64,000 nt of DNA from Photobacterium toruni (GTDB lineage: Bacteria; Pseudomonadota; Gammaproteobacteria; Enterobacterales; Vibrionaceae): contig NZ_AP024854.1 of NCBI RefSeq assembly GCF_024529955.1, positions 1,178,001 to 1,242,000 of the forward strand, in the 5' to 3' direction. This document shows positions 36,322 through 45,877 of this stretch, in pieces. Within the stretch, counting starts at the first letter, position 1. Every line of letters starts with the position of its first letter. The notes under the pieces were generated by a model that saw only the letters and a program-made list of their open reading frames with translations, did no database searches and was not told the origin of the DNA. Both the position numbers and the translations under genes were made by a program.

Positions 36322-38115
36322 TTATTTGTAATGACGTCTAACTGTTCTGACACTGATATTTAAAGCTGTGGCAATATCCGATTGCTTTAAACCTTGCTTT
36401 TTCAGGCGCTGGACATTGAAGGTAGTGGTTTTAAGGCGGTTTTTCAGGTGCGTGTTTAAACCGAAGTACTCTCGTATACCTGTCAGGTTGTCGAACTCAG
36501 CGGTGTAAGGTAAGCCTTCAATACAATCATTCTGGTAGGTAATGATTTCTCGTGTATTAGTGAACGGGCGTACACGACCCACAGTTTGAATGACAGTTCC
36601 CATTTCTAAAGTTTGAAGCATAGGGTTAGCTAACATCGCTATGTCAGTAAATCGATACTGATCATCTACGGAGGCTATGCGTCTGCGAGGTTGCCCTGTG
36701 ACAGATATGGTTAAGTCGATGTGATCTATTTCTGCACGGTTATCCTGAAGACTTTTGCTTAGAATGTCAGGTGTAATGTAGAAGCTGTTCAAGCAGTAAG
36801 CACAGTCAAACTGCTCAAATTTATTGATGCCAATAACCCCATAATGAATGATAGGGATCTGATTGCTACCACCTTCATAGTCAGCACCGTTAACAACTTT
36901 TAAATGTGGTGCATCAAGGCTGACAAGTAAGGCATTAATCTCATTGATGCATTGCTCTACACGACTTTTTTTTGAGATCAGCATTACCCGCTTTCCTTCC
37001 TGTAATCGCTTTAATGTCAGCTGGGTGAAGAAGTATAAAATTTGCTTTCTGTTACCACTGAAGTTGGTATTTGTGCCTGTAGAAGATGCAATATTTAGCC
37101 ATGTAGTGGCTTCGCCTAAAAAGCTGTAATCTTGATATGGCGATACGAATGTGACTTGTAATCTATGGTTGAGCACTTCAAGGGCAACAGTTCCGCTGTA
37201 CAGCAGCACAGGCAAATCTCGTAGCACGGGTGAAGATGCAAAACACACGTTACGCCCGTGTTCCACCTGTCTTGACTCAATTGGCGATAAACATAGTTCT
37301 TTTAACAGAGGGTAGATGTTACGGAACCCGCTGCCATATAGCGTTATACCTGCTTCTAAAATTTGAAGCAGTGAGCTTTGCTTTAGTTGGGGGGCTGACC
37401 ATGCAGAACGCTGTTGTATGTCAGAATTTGAAGCCCGAGAGAGAGTCTGTAACCAGTTCTTCAAGTCTAGAGACTCACTCTCTTGGGGTACGGTATCAAT
37501 AGCATTTATAAAGCATTGAATGTCATGCTGGCTGATCGATTTAGTGTAAGATGTTAGCGATACTGCTGCTTCGTCAAAAATAACTAATGGCTTAACTGCT
37601 TCTGTTTTCCCCATAAGAAAACGGATAAAGTCAGAGTTGTTTTTTAAGTGTGCTTGTGTTGCAAATACTACCTGAGTACCTGTCAGCGCCTTAGAGCTGT
37701 ACTGCTTTAACCAATCACAAGATTGCTTATGAGGACAATTACCGCATAGTTGTTTCTTTGCCACTTGGCTAAGACCGTTCTTCTCAAAAGCCACCCACTT
37801 TTCATTATGCTCACCACATATTTTTTGTGGTCTAGGTTCAATATTCATAACCTTGATGCCTGTCTCTGGTTGACGAATTAATGCTCGTTCATCGATAAGC
37901 GCTCTTGTTGGAAGTAGCACAATGATTAGATCGTAATCTTGTAAAGCCATCTTGATCACTGAATCCATGTTGTGTGATTTACCAACGCCTACAGACCAAT
38001 TTATCAGTACGTGCTGATGCTGCTCGATATGATCAAGTATCACTTCCGCTGAGTTCCTTGCTCTGAAGTCAGAGAGTGCCGAAGCACCCTCGATTAAGTT
38101 GTAGCAGCCAGTCAT
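36322..38115 (-). CDS. SF2 helicase-like ATPase with C-terminal HTH
   Basis: The 597-residue protein has Walker A SVGVGKSH, a DEAH-like Walker B VIFDEAAV and a late helicase motif QTVGRVRPF with an arginine finger. A Cys cluster (CGNCPHKQSCDW, about 139-150) could hold Zn or Fe-S. The C-terminus is a helix-turn-helix (QSDIATALNISVRTVRRHYK). It starts directly after the stop of the upstream gene (TAA-ATG). With the polymerase it suggests an autonomous replication module. Confidence 0.7.
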   Translation of the reverse strand: MTGCYNLIEGASALSDFRARNSAEVILDHIEQHQHVLINWSVGVGKSHNMDSVIKMALQDYDLIIVLLPTRALIDERALIRQPETGIKVMNIEPRPQKICGEHNEKWVAFEKNGLSQVAKKQLCGNCPHKQSCDWLKQYSSKALTGTQVVFATQAHLKNNSDFIRFLMGKTEAVKPLVIFDEAAVSLTSYTKSISQHDIQCFINAIDTVPQESESLDLKNWLQTLSRASNSDIQQRSAWSAPQLKQSSLLQILEAGITLYGSGFRNIYPLLKELCLSPIESRQVEHGRNVCFASSPVLRDLPVLLYSGTVALEVLNHRLQVTFVSPYQDYSFLGEATTWLNIASSTGTNTNFSGNRKQILYFFTQLTLKRLQEGKRVMLISKKSRVEQCINEINALLVSLDAPHLKVVNGADYEGGSNQIPIIHYGVIGINKFEQFDCAYCLNSFYITPDILSKSLQDNRAEIDHIDLTISVTGQPRRRIASVDDQYRFTDIAMLANPMLQTLEMGTVIQTVGRVRPFTNTREIITYQNDCIEGLPYTAEFDNLTGIREYFGLNTHLKNRLKTTTFNVQRLKKQGLKQSDIATALNISVRTVRRHYK

Positions 38116-38766
38116 TTAGGCTTGCTCTGGGCTAAGGAGAGAAAGCATTGTTCGGATACAAGGGAAGTCTGCAAGCTCCTCATTACTGTATGAGCGGTAA
38201 ATATCAGACAAGGCAATTTCATTCTCATCTAATTGTTTAGTACAAGTTTGAATCGCTTGTTGATCTAATGGCAGCGTTGCAGGTAAGGGCTGCACGTTCA
38301 CTGTGAATTGATAGTTTTCACGTGACACCATAAATAGTTGTTCTTGCTCGAAATCTACAAGGTTTAGCAACTGAGGCAGCAGTGCAGTGGGTGATTGGTT
38401 GTCGCCCATAGATAGTACCTCTACTGCTCTTGATAGCGGGTTGTAAACTGGCATAAGGTGTCGTTTAGTTGCCTTGTTACCTATACGGCAAAGGGAGCAA
38501 TTTTCGCCATTGCATTTTGCGTAACCACGAAATTCATCATAGTCGGTGTAGTGAACGACTGCTGTTTCCACCGTGTCAGAGATGAAAACGATAGGGCTAG
38601 GGCTTTGGCTGACCTTAAAACCTCTTAGCTGGTGAGCTACTGGTTGCTCTGGTGCATAAGCTAGTTTCGATTTAGCCAGATCGGCGAAATTCATTTTCGT
38701 TGGTGCTGTTGTAGTTACTTGCGTTGCTGTGGTTTTGCTCGCTTGCAGGGAAGTAAAAGATGACAT
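38116..38766 (-). CDS. hypothetical protein with CxxxxCxxC motif, first gene of the replication-like operon
   Basis: The 216-residue protein has a disordered Thr-rich N-terminus and a compact motif KCNGENCSLC (C-x4-C-x2-C). An acidic tail (DENEIALSDIYRSYSNEEL) ends it. A metal-binding cluster plus acidic tail is typical of phage single-strand DNA-binding proteins, which would fit a polymerase/helicase operon. That is inference. AAGGA precedes the ATG. Confidence 0.55.
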   Translation of the reverse strand: MSSFTSLQASKTTATQVTTTAPTKMNFADLAKSKLAYAPEQPVAHQLRGFKVSQSPSPIVFISDTVETAVVHYTDYDEFRGYAKCNGENCSLCRIGNKATKRHLMPVYNPLSRAVEVLSMGDNQSPTALLPQLLNLVDFEQEQLFMVSRENYQFTVNVQPLPATLPLDQQAIQTCTKQLDENEIALSDIYRSYSNEELADFPCIRTMLSLLSPEQA

Positions 38767-38927
38767 GATGTGTCCTTAAAATCGATGAATGTATGGTTGC
38801 TGCTGATTGGTTTAGCAGATGCAGCCCATTCTAGGAGAGACTTTAAATACGTCACGTCATGATGATCTCAAGTGGGTGATTGAAGATTTTTAGCTAGAAA
38901 TTGGTGGGTTTTGGGATGATTTTGTAC

Positions 38928-38982
38928 AAGTGGACATCTTGTATTTAAAAGAAAAACGATTAAAAGGTGAAACGTCCACTTT
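38928..38982 (-). promoter_or_regulatory. right GTGGAC...GTCCAC promoter/operator element
   Basis: Read on the minus strand it repeats the left element: AAGTGGAC, TTTCACCTTTTAA, CTTTTAAAT and GATGTCCACTT, with a 38-bp core. A -35/-10 fit is TTCACC, 17 bp, TTAAAT. It faces the 38766 operon. Confidence 0.65.
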
Positions 38983-39061
38983 GGGCTGAGGTGTGCCATT
39001 TACTAATTTATTGAACAGGAGGTCAAAAAATCATCATGTTCATAAGCAGTAGGGGGCGACA

Positions 39062-39211
39062 ATGGTTGAACCTACAAACTTTTTCCTGATTCAATTGACC
39101 GGGCTTGGTTATGCAACCACTGTTGATGAGTGCAAGAGCGCTAAGCGTACTTGGGGGAAACATGCCGTCCCTGTGACGGAAATAATTAGTAAGTTCGTAA
39201 GGTATTACTAG
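39062..39211 (+). CDS. putative 49-residue protein upstream of the methylase
   Basis: The ATG at 39062 follows a strong AGGGGG at 8 nt and opens 49 codons to TAG 39209-39211 (MVEPTNFFLIQLTGLGYATT ...). No family is recognised. A shorter 17-codon frame at 39036 behind AGGAGG overlaps it. It might be a small regulator of the cassette, or chance. Confidence 0.35.
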   Translation: MVEPTNFFLIQLTGLGYATTVDECKSAKRTWGKHAVPVTEIISKFVRYY

Positions 39212-39538
39212 GGTATTATCCTACAATGGTTTTTTTCAAGTTATTCCCGTTTGGGAGTATGTATGAAGTAATGGAACGATTAGCTAAGGTGTAAGATGAG
39301 TGTTTTGGATATGGTTTCAATTTTGTTTGAGTATCGTTGTGCCAAAGTTAATTAACAATATAGAGCTTAATTGGCATATGCAGTTAGCTGCTGGCTTATA
39401 GAGGGAATAAAAAGCATAGTTCACATCTGACCTTTGAGTTGCTCTCTTTTATTATTTTAAAGTTTTCGCTTAAAGTAATAGAATAGGTACTTATTCTATC
39501 ATTATTCACCTTTATTAAATTTAAGTTGTTGTTTAAAA
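39212..39538. other. intergenic region before the defence cassette
   Basis: AT-rich, most likely the promoter region of the four-gene cassette. I see no operator, RNA or coding frame I can support. Confidence 0.4.
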
Positions 39539-41092
39539 ATGGAAAAAATTAGTAAAAATAAAAAAATTGGTGATTTCTATTGGGCGCATGCAGATATTCT
39601 GCGTGGGATAGGGATTAATGAGTCCGTGTATGATCAGCGAATTTTAGCTTTCATGGCGCTTAAGTTATTGATTGACAATCACAAGTTGAAGTTTAATTTT
39701 GATTATAAAAATCAGTTTGGTTTAGAACCAGATATGTATCACAAATACGCAGGTGAAAATTCTAAACAAACACTTATAAATTTGATCGATAATATTGGAG
39801 AACAGGGTAAGAATCTAAAATTTTTTGACCAGCAGCCAAAATATAATCCTGACGCAATGACTAGAAATGTCTTGGAGTTCATAAACTATAAGCGCACCTT
39901 CTCATTAGTTAATTACATTGAAGAAGTTGAACCACATTACTTAGAAATGATTCTTGATATTTACCAAGAAAAAGCTGATTTCACCGATTATCCCAAAGAT
40001 AAATACAAAGACCTTTACGAGGTGACGATTGCGCGAATGAAGAAGTTGTCAGGCGATTTAACAGGACAACACTTTACGCAACAATCAATCATTCATTTGA
40101 TGTGTGCCAGTGTTCTCGAAGATATGAAAAAGTCACGTAGTAAAGTTCTGGCAATTTATGATCCGGCTTGCGGAACTGGTTCAATGTTAATGGAAGCGGC
40201 TGACTACTTTGCACATCATACAAATAAACCAATCCAAGTTTATGGGCAGGAATATCACGGTCAAACATGGTTTCTGGCAAAGGTGTTTTTGGAAATTAGC
40301 GATATTGAAAATACCATTGCTTATGGAAATACGCTCACCAACCCAGCCTTTGACAAGATTAATGGAAAAGATAGTTTTGATTTTATTATTGCCAATCCAC
40401 CTTTCGGAGTGGACTGGAAGCATGACTATGATGAAGTTATTTCTAATATGGCACTAGAAGAAAACTCTAATTACCTGGTCGTAAAAAATGCTAAAGATAA
40501 AATAGTGACGCCTAAAAAGAGTGATGGTCAATTTCTTTTTATGATGCATATTCTCAAATTATTACAAGTGAGTAAAAAAAGTCATAAGCGCGCTAAAGCA
40601 GCAATTGTTACGAATAGCACACTTGCATCAACGGGTAAACAAGGCGGGGCTGAAGCGAATATTCGACAAGCCATATTTAAGCTTAATAATCTAGTTGCTC
40701 TACTAGAGCAGCCAAACGCAATGTTTACGAATACCAGTATTAGTTCACATATTTGGTTTTTTGATAATCAGCATAAATCTAGTCAAGCTCAGTTGCTCAA
40801 AGCTCAAACTGATGAATATTCAATGTTTGTGCCACATCCTCAACCAAAAGATAAAATGAAAAACGCTTATAGTAAATTAAACATTGAACAATTATTAAGT
40901 TATTTCAAAAATGATGCTGACTACATATCTAAATCTGTAGATACAAAAAAAATGCATGAATTAAATGTAAGTCAGCTTATTGGTCATAAAGCAGTTGTGG
41001 CGGACCTTTCACTTGCTGAACTCTTTAATAATATCGAACAAGAGCTAAATGCATTGTGTGATTTAAAAGGAAATTTATATGAAATTAGATAA
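39539..41092 (+). CDS. hsdM: type I-like N6-adenine DNA methyltransferase (HsdM)
   Basis: The 517-residue protein has an HsdM-like helical N-terminus and LTGQHFTQQSIIHLM before the SAM motif DPACGTGSM (208-216). The N6-adenine catalytic motif is NPPFGVDW (286-293). It would methylate adenines in the site chosen by the neighbouring HsdS and so protect host DNA. Its end overlaps the HsdS start by 14 bp. No HsdR gene follows; McrB/McrC-like genes stand in that place. Confidence 0.88.
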   Translation: MEKISKNKKIGDFYWAHADILRGIGINESVYDQRILAFMALKLLIDNHKLKFNFDYKNQFGLEPDMYHKYAGENSKQTLINLIDNIGEQGKNLKFFDQQPKYNPDAMTRNVLEFINYKRTFSLVNYIEEVEPHYLEMILDIYQEKADFTDYPKDKYKDLYEVTIARMKKLSGDLTGQHFTQQSIIHLMCASVLEDMKKSRSKVLAIYDPACGTGSMLMEAADYFAHHTNKPIQVYGQEYHGQTWFLAKVFLEISDIENTIAYGNTLTNPAFDKINGKDSFDFIIANPPFGVDWKHDYDEVISNMALEENSNYLVVKNAKDKIVTPKKSDGQFLFMMHILKLLQVSKKSHKRAKAAIVTNSTLASTGKQGGAEANIRQAIFKLNNLVALLEQPNAMFTNTSISSHIWFFDNQHKSSQAQLLKAQTDEYSMFVPHPQPKDKMKNAYSKLNIEQLLSYFKNDADYISKSVDTKKMHELNVSQLIGHKAVVADLSLAELFNNIEQELNALCDLKGNLYEIR

Positions 41093-42405
41093 TGAGATAA
41101 GACATTACTTTAAACGCTGGCAAGCAGAACAAAACGTTTATAAAGAAATTGATATAGATAAAGAAGAATTTGAGTATAAAAGCTTAGCTGATGAAGAATA
41201 CTTTAAATTTAAAAATGGAATAGCAAGATATACTAAGAAATATGCAATAAATAACTCTGGTTTAATACCTATGCTTGGCAGCTCATTGAAGAATGATTGC
41301 ATAGCATACTTTGTAAAAGAAGAAAAGAACACAGATATAATAAATCAACCTTGTGTTTCCTTTAACAAGGATAATGCGAAGGGAAGTCGAGCTTTTTTCA
41401 GGGATTGTCCTTTTGTAATGGATCGTCATCACGTCTGCATTTTCTCAAAAAAAGTAGACCCAGAGTATTTGTGCTTAGCTTTAGATCGAATTTTAATAGC
41501 TCAAAAGTATGGATGGGGAGAAAATGTTGCAAATCCAAGTGAAGTTAAGAAACAGCATTTACTCGTTTCCATTACTAGTAATGCTAACATTGTTGAAAAA
41601 TCATTAGTTCGATTCATTGAATATTATAAAATACAATTTAATCAATACCGACAATTAATCTCCCAACTCAAATCACAAGTTGAATCTTTTGATAAGGCAT
41701 TCTTACCAGCGATATATTCTGCCAAAAAAGATCCGTTCATTGTGGAGTATTTTGACCTATGGGCCCAAAAGAATAAAAAAGAACTTTCACTTACATCTAT
41801 TGACTTCGAGTATGTACCGCTATTTGAAAATACTGATAATATCAACTTGACAGGTTCAAAAAGTCTAGGTAATCACGACGATATTAAACACATTGAGGAT
41901 GCAGATGGCCTGCCTGTTTTCGATGCCTCATCTTCAATATTATGTCACATATCAGAATCAAAATTATCCAGATAAAGTATTTGAGGTTAAGGATGAAGAA
42001 AATCCAGATATTTCTTTTGCATCAGAGGGGAATTCATCTGCGGGCACGAATTTTCATATCCATAGTGGTAAGTATTTTGTAAATAATCATAGGACGGTTG
42101 TTAAGTTTCTAACAAATAAGTTTTACAGCAAATATGTTTACTATCGACTCTTGAATATGAAAGAAGAGTATGATTTTAAAAGAGGTTACACTCCTTCACA
42201 GTCGAAATTAAAAAGCTTAGATGTATCTCTCTGGCTGCCAAAGGGGGATGATTCTTTAGAAGTTCAAAAGAATATAGTCGAATTTATTGAAGAATGGCGA
42301 AACTGGCGAGATGAAATATTTCAACGTGTTGATAAATTAAGCGAGTCGCTTGATCAAGCTGAAGAATTACTGATTGCAAAAACCTTTAAAGGATCTGAAG
42401 AATGA
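41079..42405 (+). pseudogene. hsdS: type I specificity subunit HsdS, frameshifted in the second recognition domain
   Basis: The first frame (41079-41975, 298 residues) gives TRD1, a coiled spacer (IEYYKIQFNQYRQLISQL) and the beginning of TRD2. It then runs into a stop after FDASSS. The continuing TRD2 (VTYQNQNYPDKVFEVK ... SGKYFVNNHRTVV) and the C-terminal helix (NIVEFIEEWRNWRDEIF) are in another frame, ending at 42405. A one-base slip near 41925-41940 joins them into a normal HsdS of about 440 residues. No long homopolymer is there, so it could be real inactivation or a base error. The downstream gene overlaps by 4 bp. Confidence 0.8.
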
Positions 42406-44573
42406 CATTTACGGAAGAACAAAAAAAAGAAATCTACAATCAAATAAATGAATTCAATAAACAACCTTCAGACCCAACGCGCGCAAATAGTGATCCTTTT
42501 GCAAAAGCTTATTTATATGTAGACGAAGCTATAGCGAAAGATAGGGCAAAGTTTGTTGCATATTTAATTGAACAAGGAAATATTGAACCACCCAAAAAAG
42601 TTATAGATTTGGCTTTTGGAAGTGGCTCATTGACCGCCCATATCCTTCTAGATAATGCTCTTAATGTTGATGAGGTTGTTTTTAATGATAAAAACACAGA
42701 CAAAACAAATCAATTAATTGTATTAGAAACTATAAGCAAAGTTACTAATGAAGATTTTTTGGAGGGACTTAGCACAAGTGAACGATATGATTGGGTTGTT
42801 TTTAATCCTCAAATAGGTGGAGGGTATACTGATGGTGAATCTGGCTTAGAAAGTGGATCAGAGATCCAACTTTCAGAACTACCAATAGAGGACTTCCTAA
42901 AGAATAAGCTCAGTGTTGATTTTAATTTTTCGGTCAACACTGATGAGTCGGAAAGATGTATTACAATAACTTCTGATGATGCTACGAAGCAGGCGATGTC
43001 ATCAAAATTAAGCAAGCTTAAGATTTGGAATTATTATGATGTTTTATATCGCTCTGGAACAAGTAAACTAGAAGGTAATAAGACAAATATCGTGAGGTTC
43101 CGTAAAAATCTAGATTTAATTGTCAATGATCAGCACACTGTTATTTTTTTAGGAGATGAAAAACACTTTAGAATCCTCTTTGCTGATTATCCTAATGTCT
43201 ATCGTTATATGGCAGATGGTAAAGAGTTGTTTGTTGCTAAAAAGTCAGGTGAAGACAAAACGACCTGCTTTGAGCTGTTAGATGGACAATTTGTAGAAAA
43301 TCAAAGTGGTAAAAAGTCAGGTTTAGGTAACTCAGAACTGGGTAGTTTAGAGGAACTTATGTTGGGCCTTAATCAGTCTCTTCTTGGATTTCAAGACTAC
43401 GCTCAACAAAACCCTTTTGGTAAGCTAGGTGAAATGAATTCTAAGCTTTCTTCTCGTCAGGTGACAAGTCTAAACATTGATAAGAATAAGCAAGAAGAGT
43501 CGGTAGTAAGTCAGCCAGATAAGGCTCATGAATACGACAAAAATTTCTACAAAAATATCTTATTAAAAGGCGTTCCCGGTACAGGAAAGTCTCGTCTGCT
43601 TGAAAAAATTATCGAGAATAAACTAAACATTTCTAAATCAGATAGAGATCATCATGTTTTACGTGTCAATATTCATTCGGCATCTTCTAATGCTGACTTA
43701 ATGCAAGGGATTGCTGTTTCAACTTGTGATGGAGCAATTACCTACGATGAAAAAAGAGGCTTAATATTCGATTTAATCTGTCGAGCATGCCAATACCCAA
43801 ACCAACCTTTTGTTCTAGTACTAGAAGAGATTCAAGAAAATAGCCTTAATGAGCTAATTGGTGATTTGATTTATCTAATTGAGCCTGACAAGCGTGCAAA
43901 TTTATCGACAATTAGTGACTCCTTGACTGGTAATAGTTTCTTGGATCTTATAGAACAGTATGTCGCACTCAATCCAGATATCCAGTATGTCAAGATTCCG
44001 AATTTGGTCTCTTTGGGTGAATATAGGAAGATGATTTTACCAGCGAACTTGTTTGTTTTTTGTACTTCAAACTATCGAGATGATAAAAAAATCATAGAAG
44101 ATAATTTACTCAGGCGCTTCGAAGTTATCGATCTTTACCCACAAGCTGAAGTTGTAAAAAAATATTCAGCATCGGGGGTGTCAACGTTTTTAGAACATCT
44201 GAATGATCGAATAATTGATGTTTTAAATCATGAAATACATCCAGATCGCTTTCAAATAGGTCATGCAATTTGGTTGAATATAAAGGACGAACCTTCCTTT
44301 GCCAAAGCTCTTTATAAGACTCTGGTTGAACTGAAAGAAATCCGAGAGATTCAACCTAATGACTTGGAGAAAATTTTTTCAGGCTTAAAAGGTTTCAAAA
44401 GTTCTGACACTGCCATTGATCCATTAATTGCAAATGTTCTTAACTCATTTGAACCCTCAAACCTTATTCAAATGGTTAAATATTTGCAGTCGGTAGCATA
44501 TGGTGATCTGATGTCTTTAATTGATAATAAAGATGCTGATAAAGAGGTTGAGGTAGCCGAGGTAAGTGAGTGA
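42402..44573 (+). CDS. McrB-like AAA+ protein with N-terminal degenerate methyltransferase domain
   Basis: Residues 1-300 resemble an adenine methylase: SAM-like motif VIDLAFGSGS (67-76), then NPQIGGG (135-141) where NPPY/F is expected, so catalysis is unlikely. A linker (300-375) leads to an McrB-type AAA+ module. This has Walker A GVPGTGKS (390-397), Walker B VLVLEEIQ with GDLIYLIEPDKR (471-498), sensor CTSNYRDD (554-561) and the arginines LLRRFEVIDLYP. Classical McrB has a GTP-selecting NTAD; here it is SNYRDD, so the nucleotide may differ. It overlaps both neighbours by 4 bp. It is the motor of the restriction arm. Confidence 0.82.
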   Translation: MTFTEEQKKEIYNQINEFNKQPSDPTRANSDPFAKAYLYVDEAIAKDRAKFVAYLIEQGNIEPPKKVIDLAFGSGSLTAHILLDNALNVDEVVFNDKNTDKTNQLIVLETISKVTNEDFLEGLSTSERYDWVVFNPQIGGGYTDGESGLESGSEIQLSELPIEDFLKNKLSVDFNFSVNTDESERCITITSDDATKQAMSSKLSKLKIWNYYDVLYRSGTSKLEGNKTNIVRFRKNLDLIVNDQHTVIFLGDEKHFRILFADYPNVYRYMADGKELFVAKKSGEDKTTCFELLDGQFVENQSGKKSGLGNSELGSLEELMLGLNQSLLGFQDYAQQNPFGKLGEMNSKLSSRQVTSLNIDKNKQEESVVSQPDKAHEYDKNFYKNILLKGVPGTGKSRLLEKIIENKLNISKSDRDHHVLRVNIHSASSNADLMQGIAVSTCDGAITYDEKRGLIFDLICRACQYPNQPFVLVLEEIQENSLNELIGDLIYLIEPDKRANLSTISDSLTGNSFLDLIEQYVALNPDIQYVKIPNLVSLGEYRKMILPANLFVFCTSNYRDDKKIIEDNLLRRFEVIDLYPQAEVVKKYSASGVSTFLEHLNDRIIDVLNHEIHPDRFQIGHAIWLNIKDEPSFAKALYKTLVELKEIREIQPNDLEKIFSGLKGFKSSDTAIDPLIANVLNSFEPSNLIQMVKYLQSVAYGDLMSLIDNKDADKEVEVAEVSE

Positions 44574-45877
44574 GCACTCAAGTTATTTTTATAAGTGAGT
44601 CCGACAGCCTTGAAGATGTTTATCAGGCAAATCCTGCTTTTGATGGTGGCTTTCCAAGAGAACTCGCATTTTTATTTAATAAGAAAAACAACAATTATGT
44701 TGGTTATGCGCTTTTTGAGCATGGCGATAAGTTTTTTAAAGTTTTTGTGCTTCCGAAGATAATAGATAATGGTTTATCTGAAGAGCAAAAGATACGTTTT
44801 TTCGTAAGTTATTTGGCTAAGGTACACGAACTTGACCAATCTGATCTTAAAAAGGCTAAGCAACTACCACTAGAACTCGCTTACCTAAAAACAGACGCGG
44901 AGTACTCGGCTCAAAAAGAAGACGTTGATATTGATGATTTCAGAGTTGTTAAATATTCGCAGTTGTTGAATGACATTGAACTTTTTTTTAGAAATTGTAA
45001 GGCAACAGCGACTCATACGATAAATTATGCTTCTCAGTCTATTCAGCATAAATTGGATCTACGAAAAAATATAACTGCACTTGATAAATCTCGTATTCAT
45101 CAAAATAAAAAGAAGACTATTCCCTACTCTGAATTAGCAAAAGTCGCTTATGCAGCTGTACGATTATTCTTACAATATAAAGAAGAGTTGCTTTCAAAAC
45201 CTAAACATCTAAAATTGAGGCAGCAAGCATCATCTCTGAGTGTCTTTTTAGCTAAAAAGTTTAATGTTCCGAGGGGATATAGTTTGCACCTTCAGGCTTT
45301 AGCTGGAACTTCTATTTTTAAGCTTTTTACCAAGAACCCTGCAAATAGAAATGTCTATCTAAGCATTTTGACGCTGTTTGGTTTGGAGCGGTTTTGGGAT
45401 GAAGATAGAGCCGACATTCGACTTGATATGTATGGCGAATATTTTTTCTTCAGACCTGAGAAAGTTTTTGAGTTGTTGGTTCACGAATATCTGTCGACAG
45501 AATATGGTGTAAAACAAGATCAGATAAAGCCTCAAATTCAGCAATCTTACCCAACTTATGTAACTGGGTATGATAGAGGATTTAGTAATAAATCAATACC
45601 CGACCATATGTTTTCAACTGACGAATGTTCCGTTTTAGTGGATGCCAAATGGAAGATTCTCGATCTTAGTAAAGATAAGAAAAGTCCATTTGATGCTTTG
45701 GATTTATTGAAGTTGGAACGTGATTCTCGTGTACGTAGAAATGATAAAGATAAAGTAGAACATTTATTGGCCTACCCAGTGGTGAAGGGGGTTACTCCCC
45801 CTATTTATGTTAAAACTGAATATAACAAAACTGACATATTTAACTTTAAGGTAATTCAGGTTCCATTTGATTTGTGA
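44570..45877 (+). CDS. McrC-like PD-(D/E)xK nuclease subunit
   Basis: The 435-residue protein starts at GTG overlapping the McrB-like stop (GTGA). Its N-terminal two thirds are a mixed helical scaffold. The C-terminus has a PD-(D/E)xK core with ELLVHEYL (301-308), IPDHMF (Asp345) and LVDAKWKIL (Asp358, Lys360), as in McrC/LlaJI-type nucleases. It should form a complex with the AAA+ partner and cut DNA after translocation. Target recognition probably comes from HsdS or the methylase-like domain, since no McrB DUF3578 domain is present. Confidence 0.8.
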   Translation: MSTQVIFISESDSLEDVYQANPAFDGGFPRELAFLFNKKNNNYVGYALFEHGDKFFKVFVLPKIIDNGLSEEQKIRFFVSYLAKVHELDQSDLKKAKQLPLELAYLKTDAEYSAQKEDVDIDDFRVVKYSQLLNDIELFFRNCKATATHTINYASQSIQHKLDLRKNITALDKSRIHQNKKKTIPYSELAKVAYAAVRLFLQYKEELLSKPKHLKLRQQASSLSVFLAKKFNVPRGYSLHLQALAGTSIFKLFTKNPANRNVYLSILTLFGLERFWDEDRADIRLDMYGEYFFFRPEKVFELLVHEYLSTEYGVKQDQIKPQIQQSYPTYVTGYDRGFSNKSIPDHMFSTDECSVLVDAKWKILDLSKDKKSPFDALDLLKLERDSRVRRNDKDKVEHLLAYPVVKGVTPPIYVKTEYNKTDIFNFKVIQVPFDL

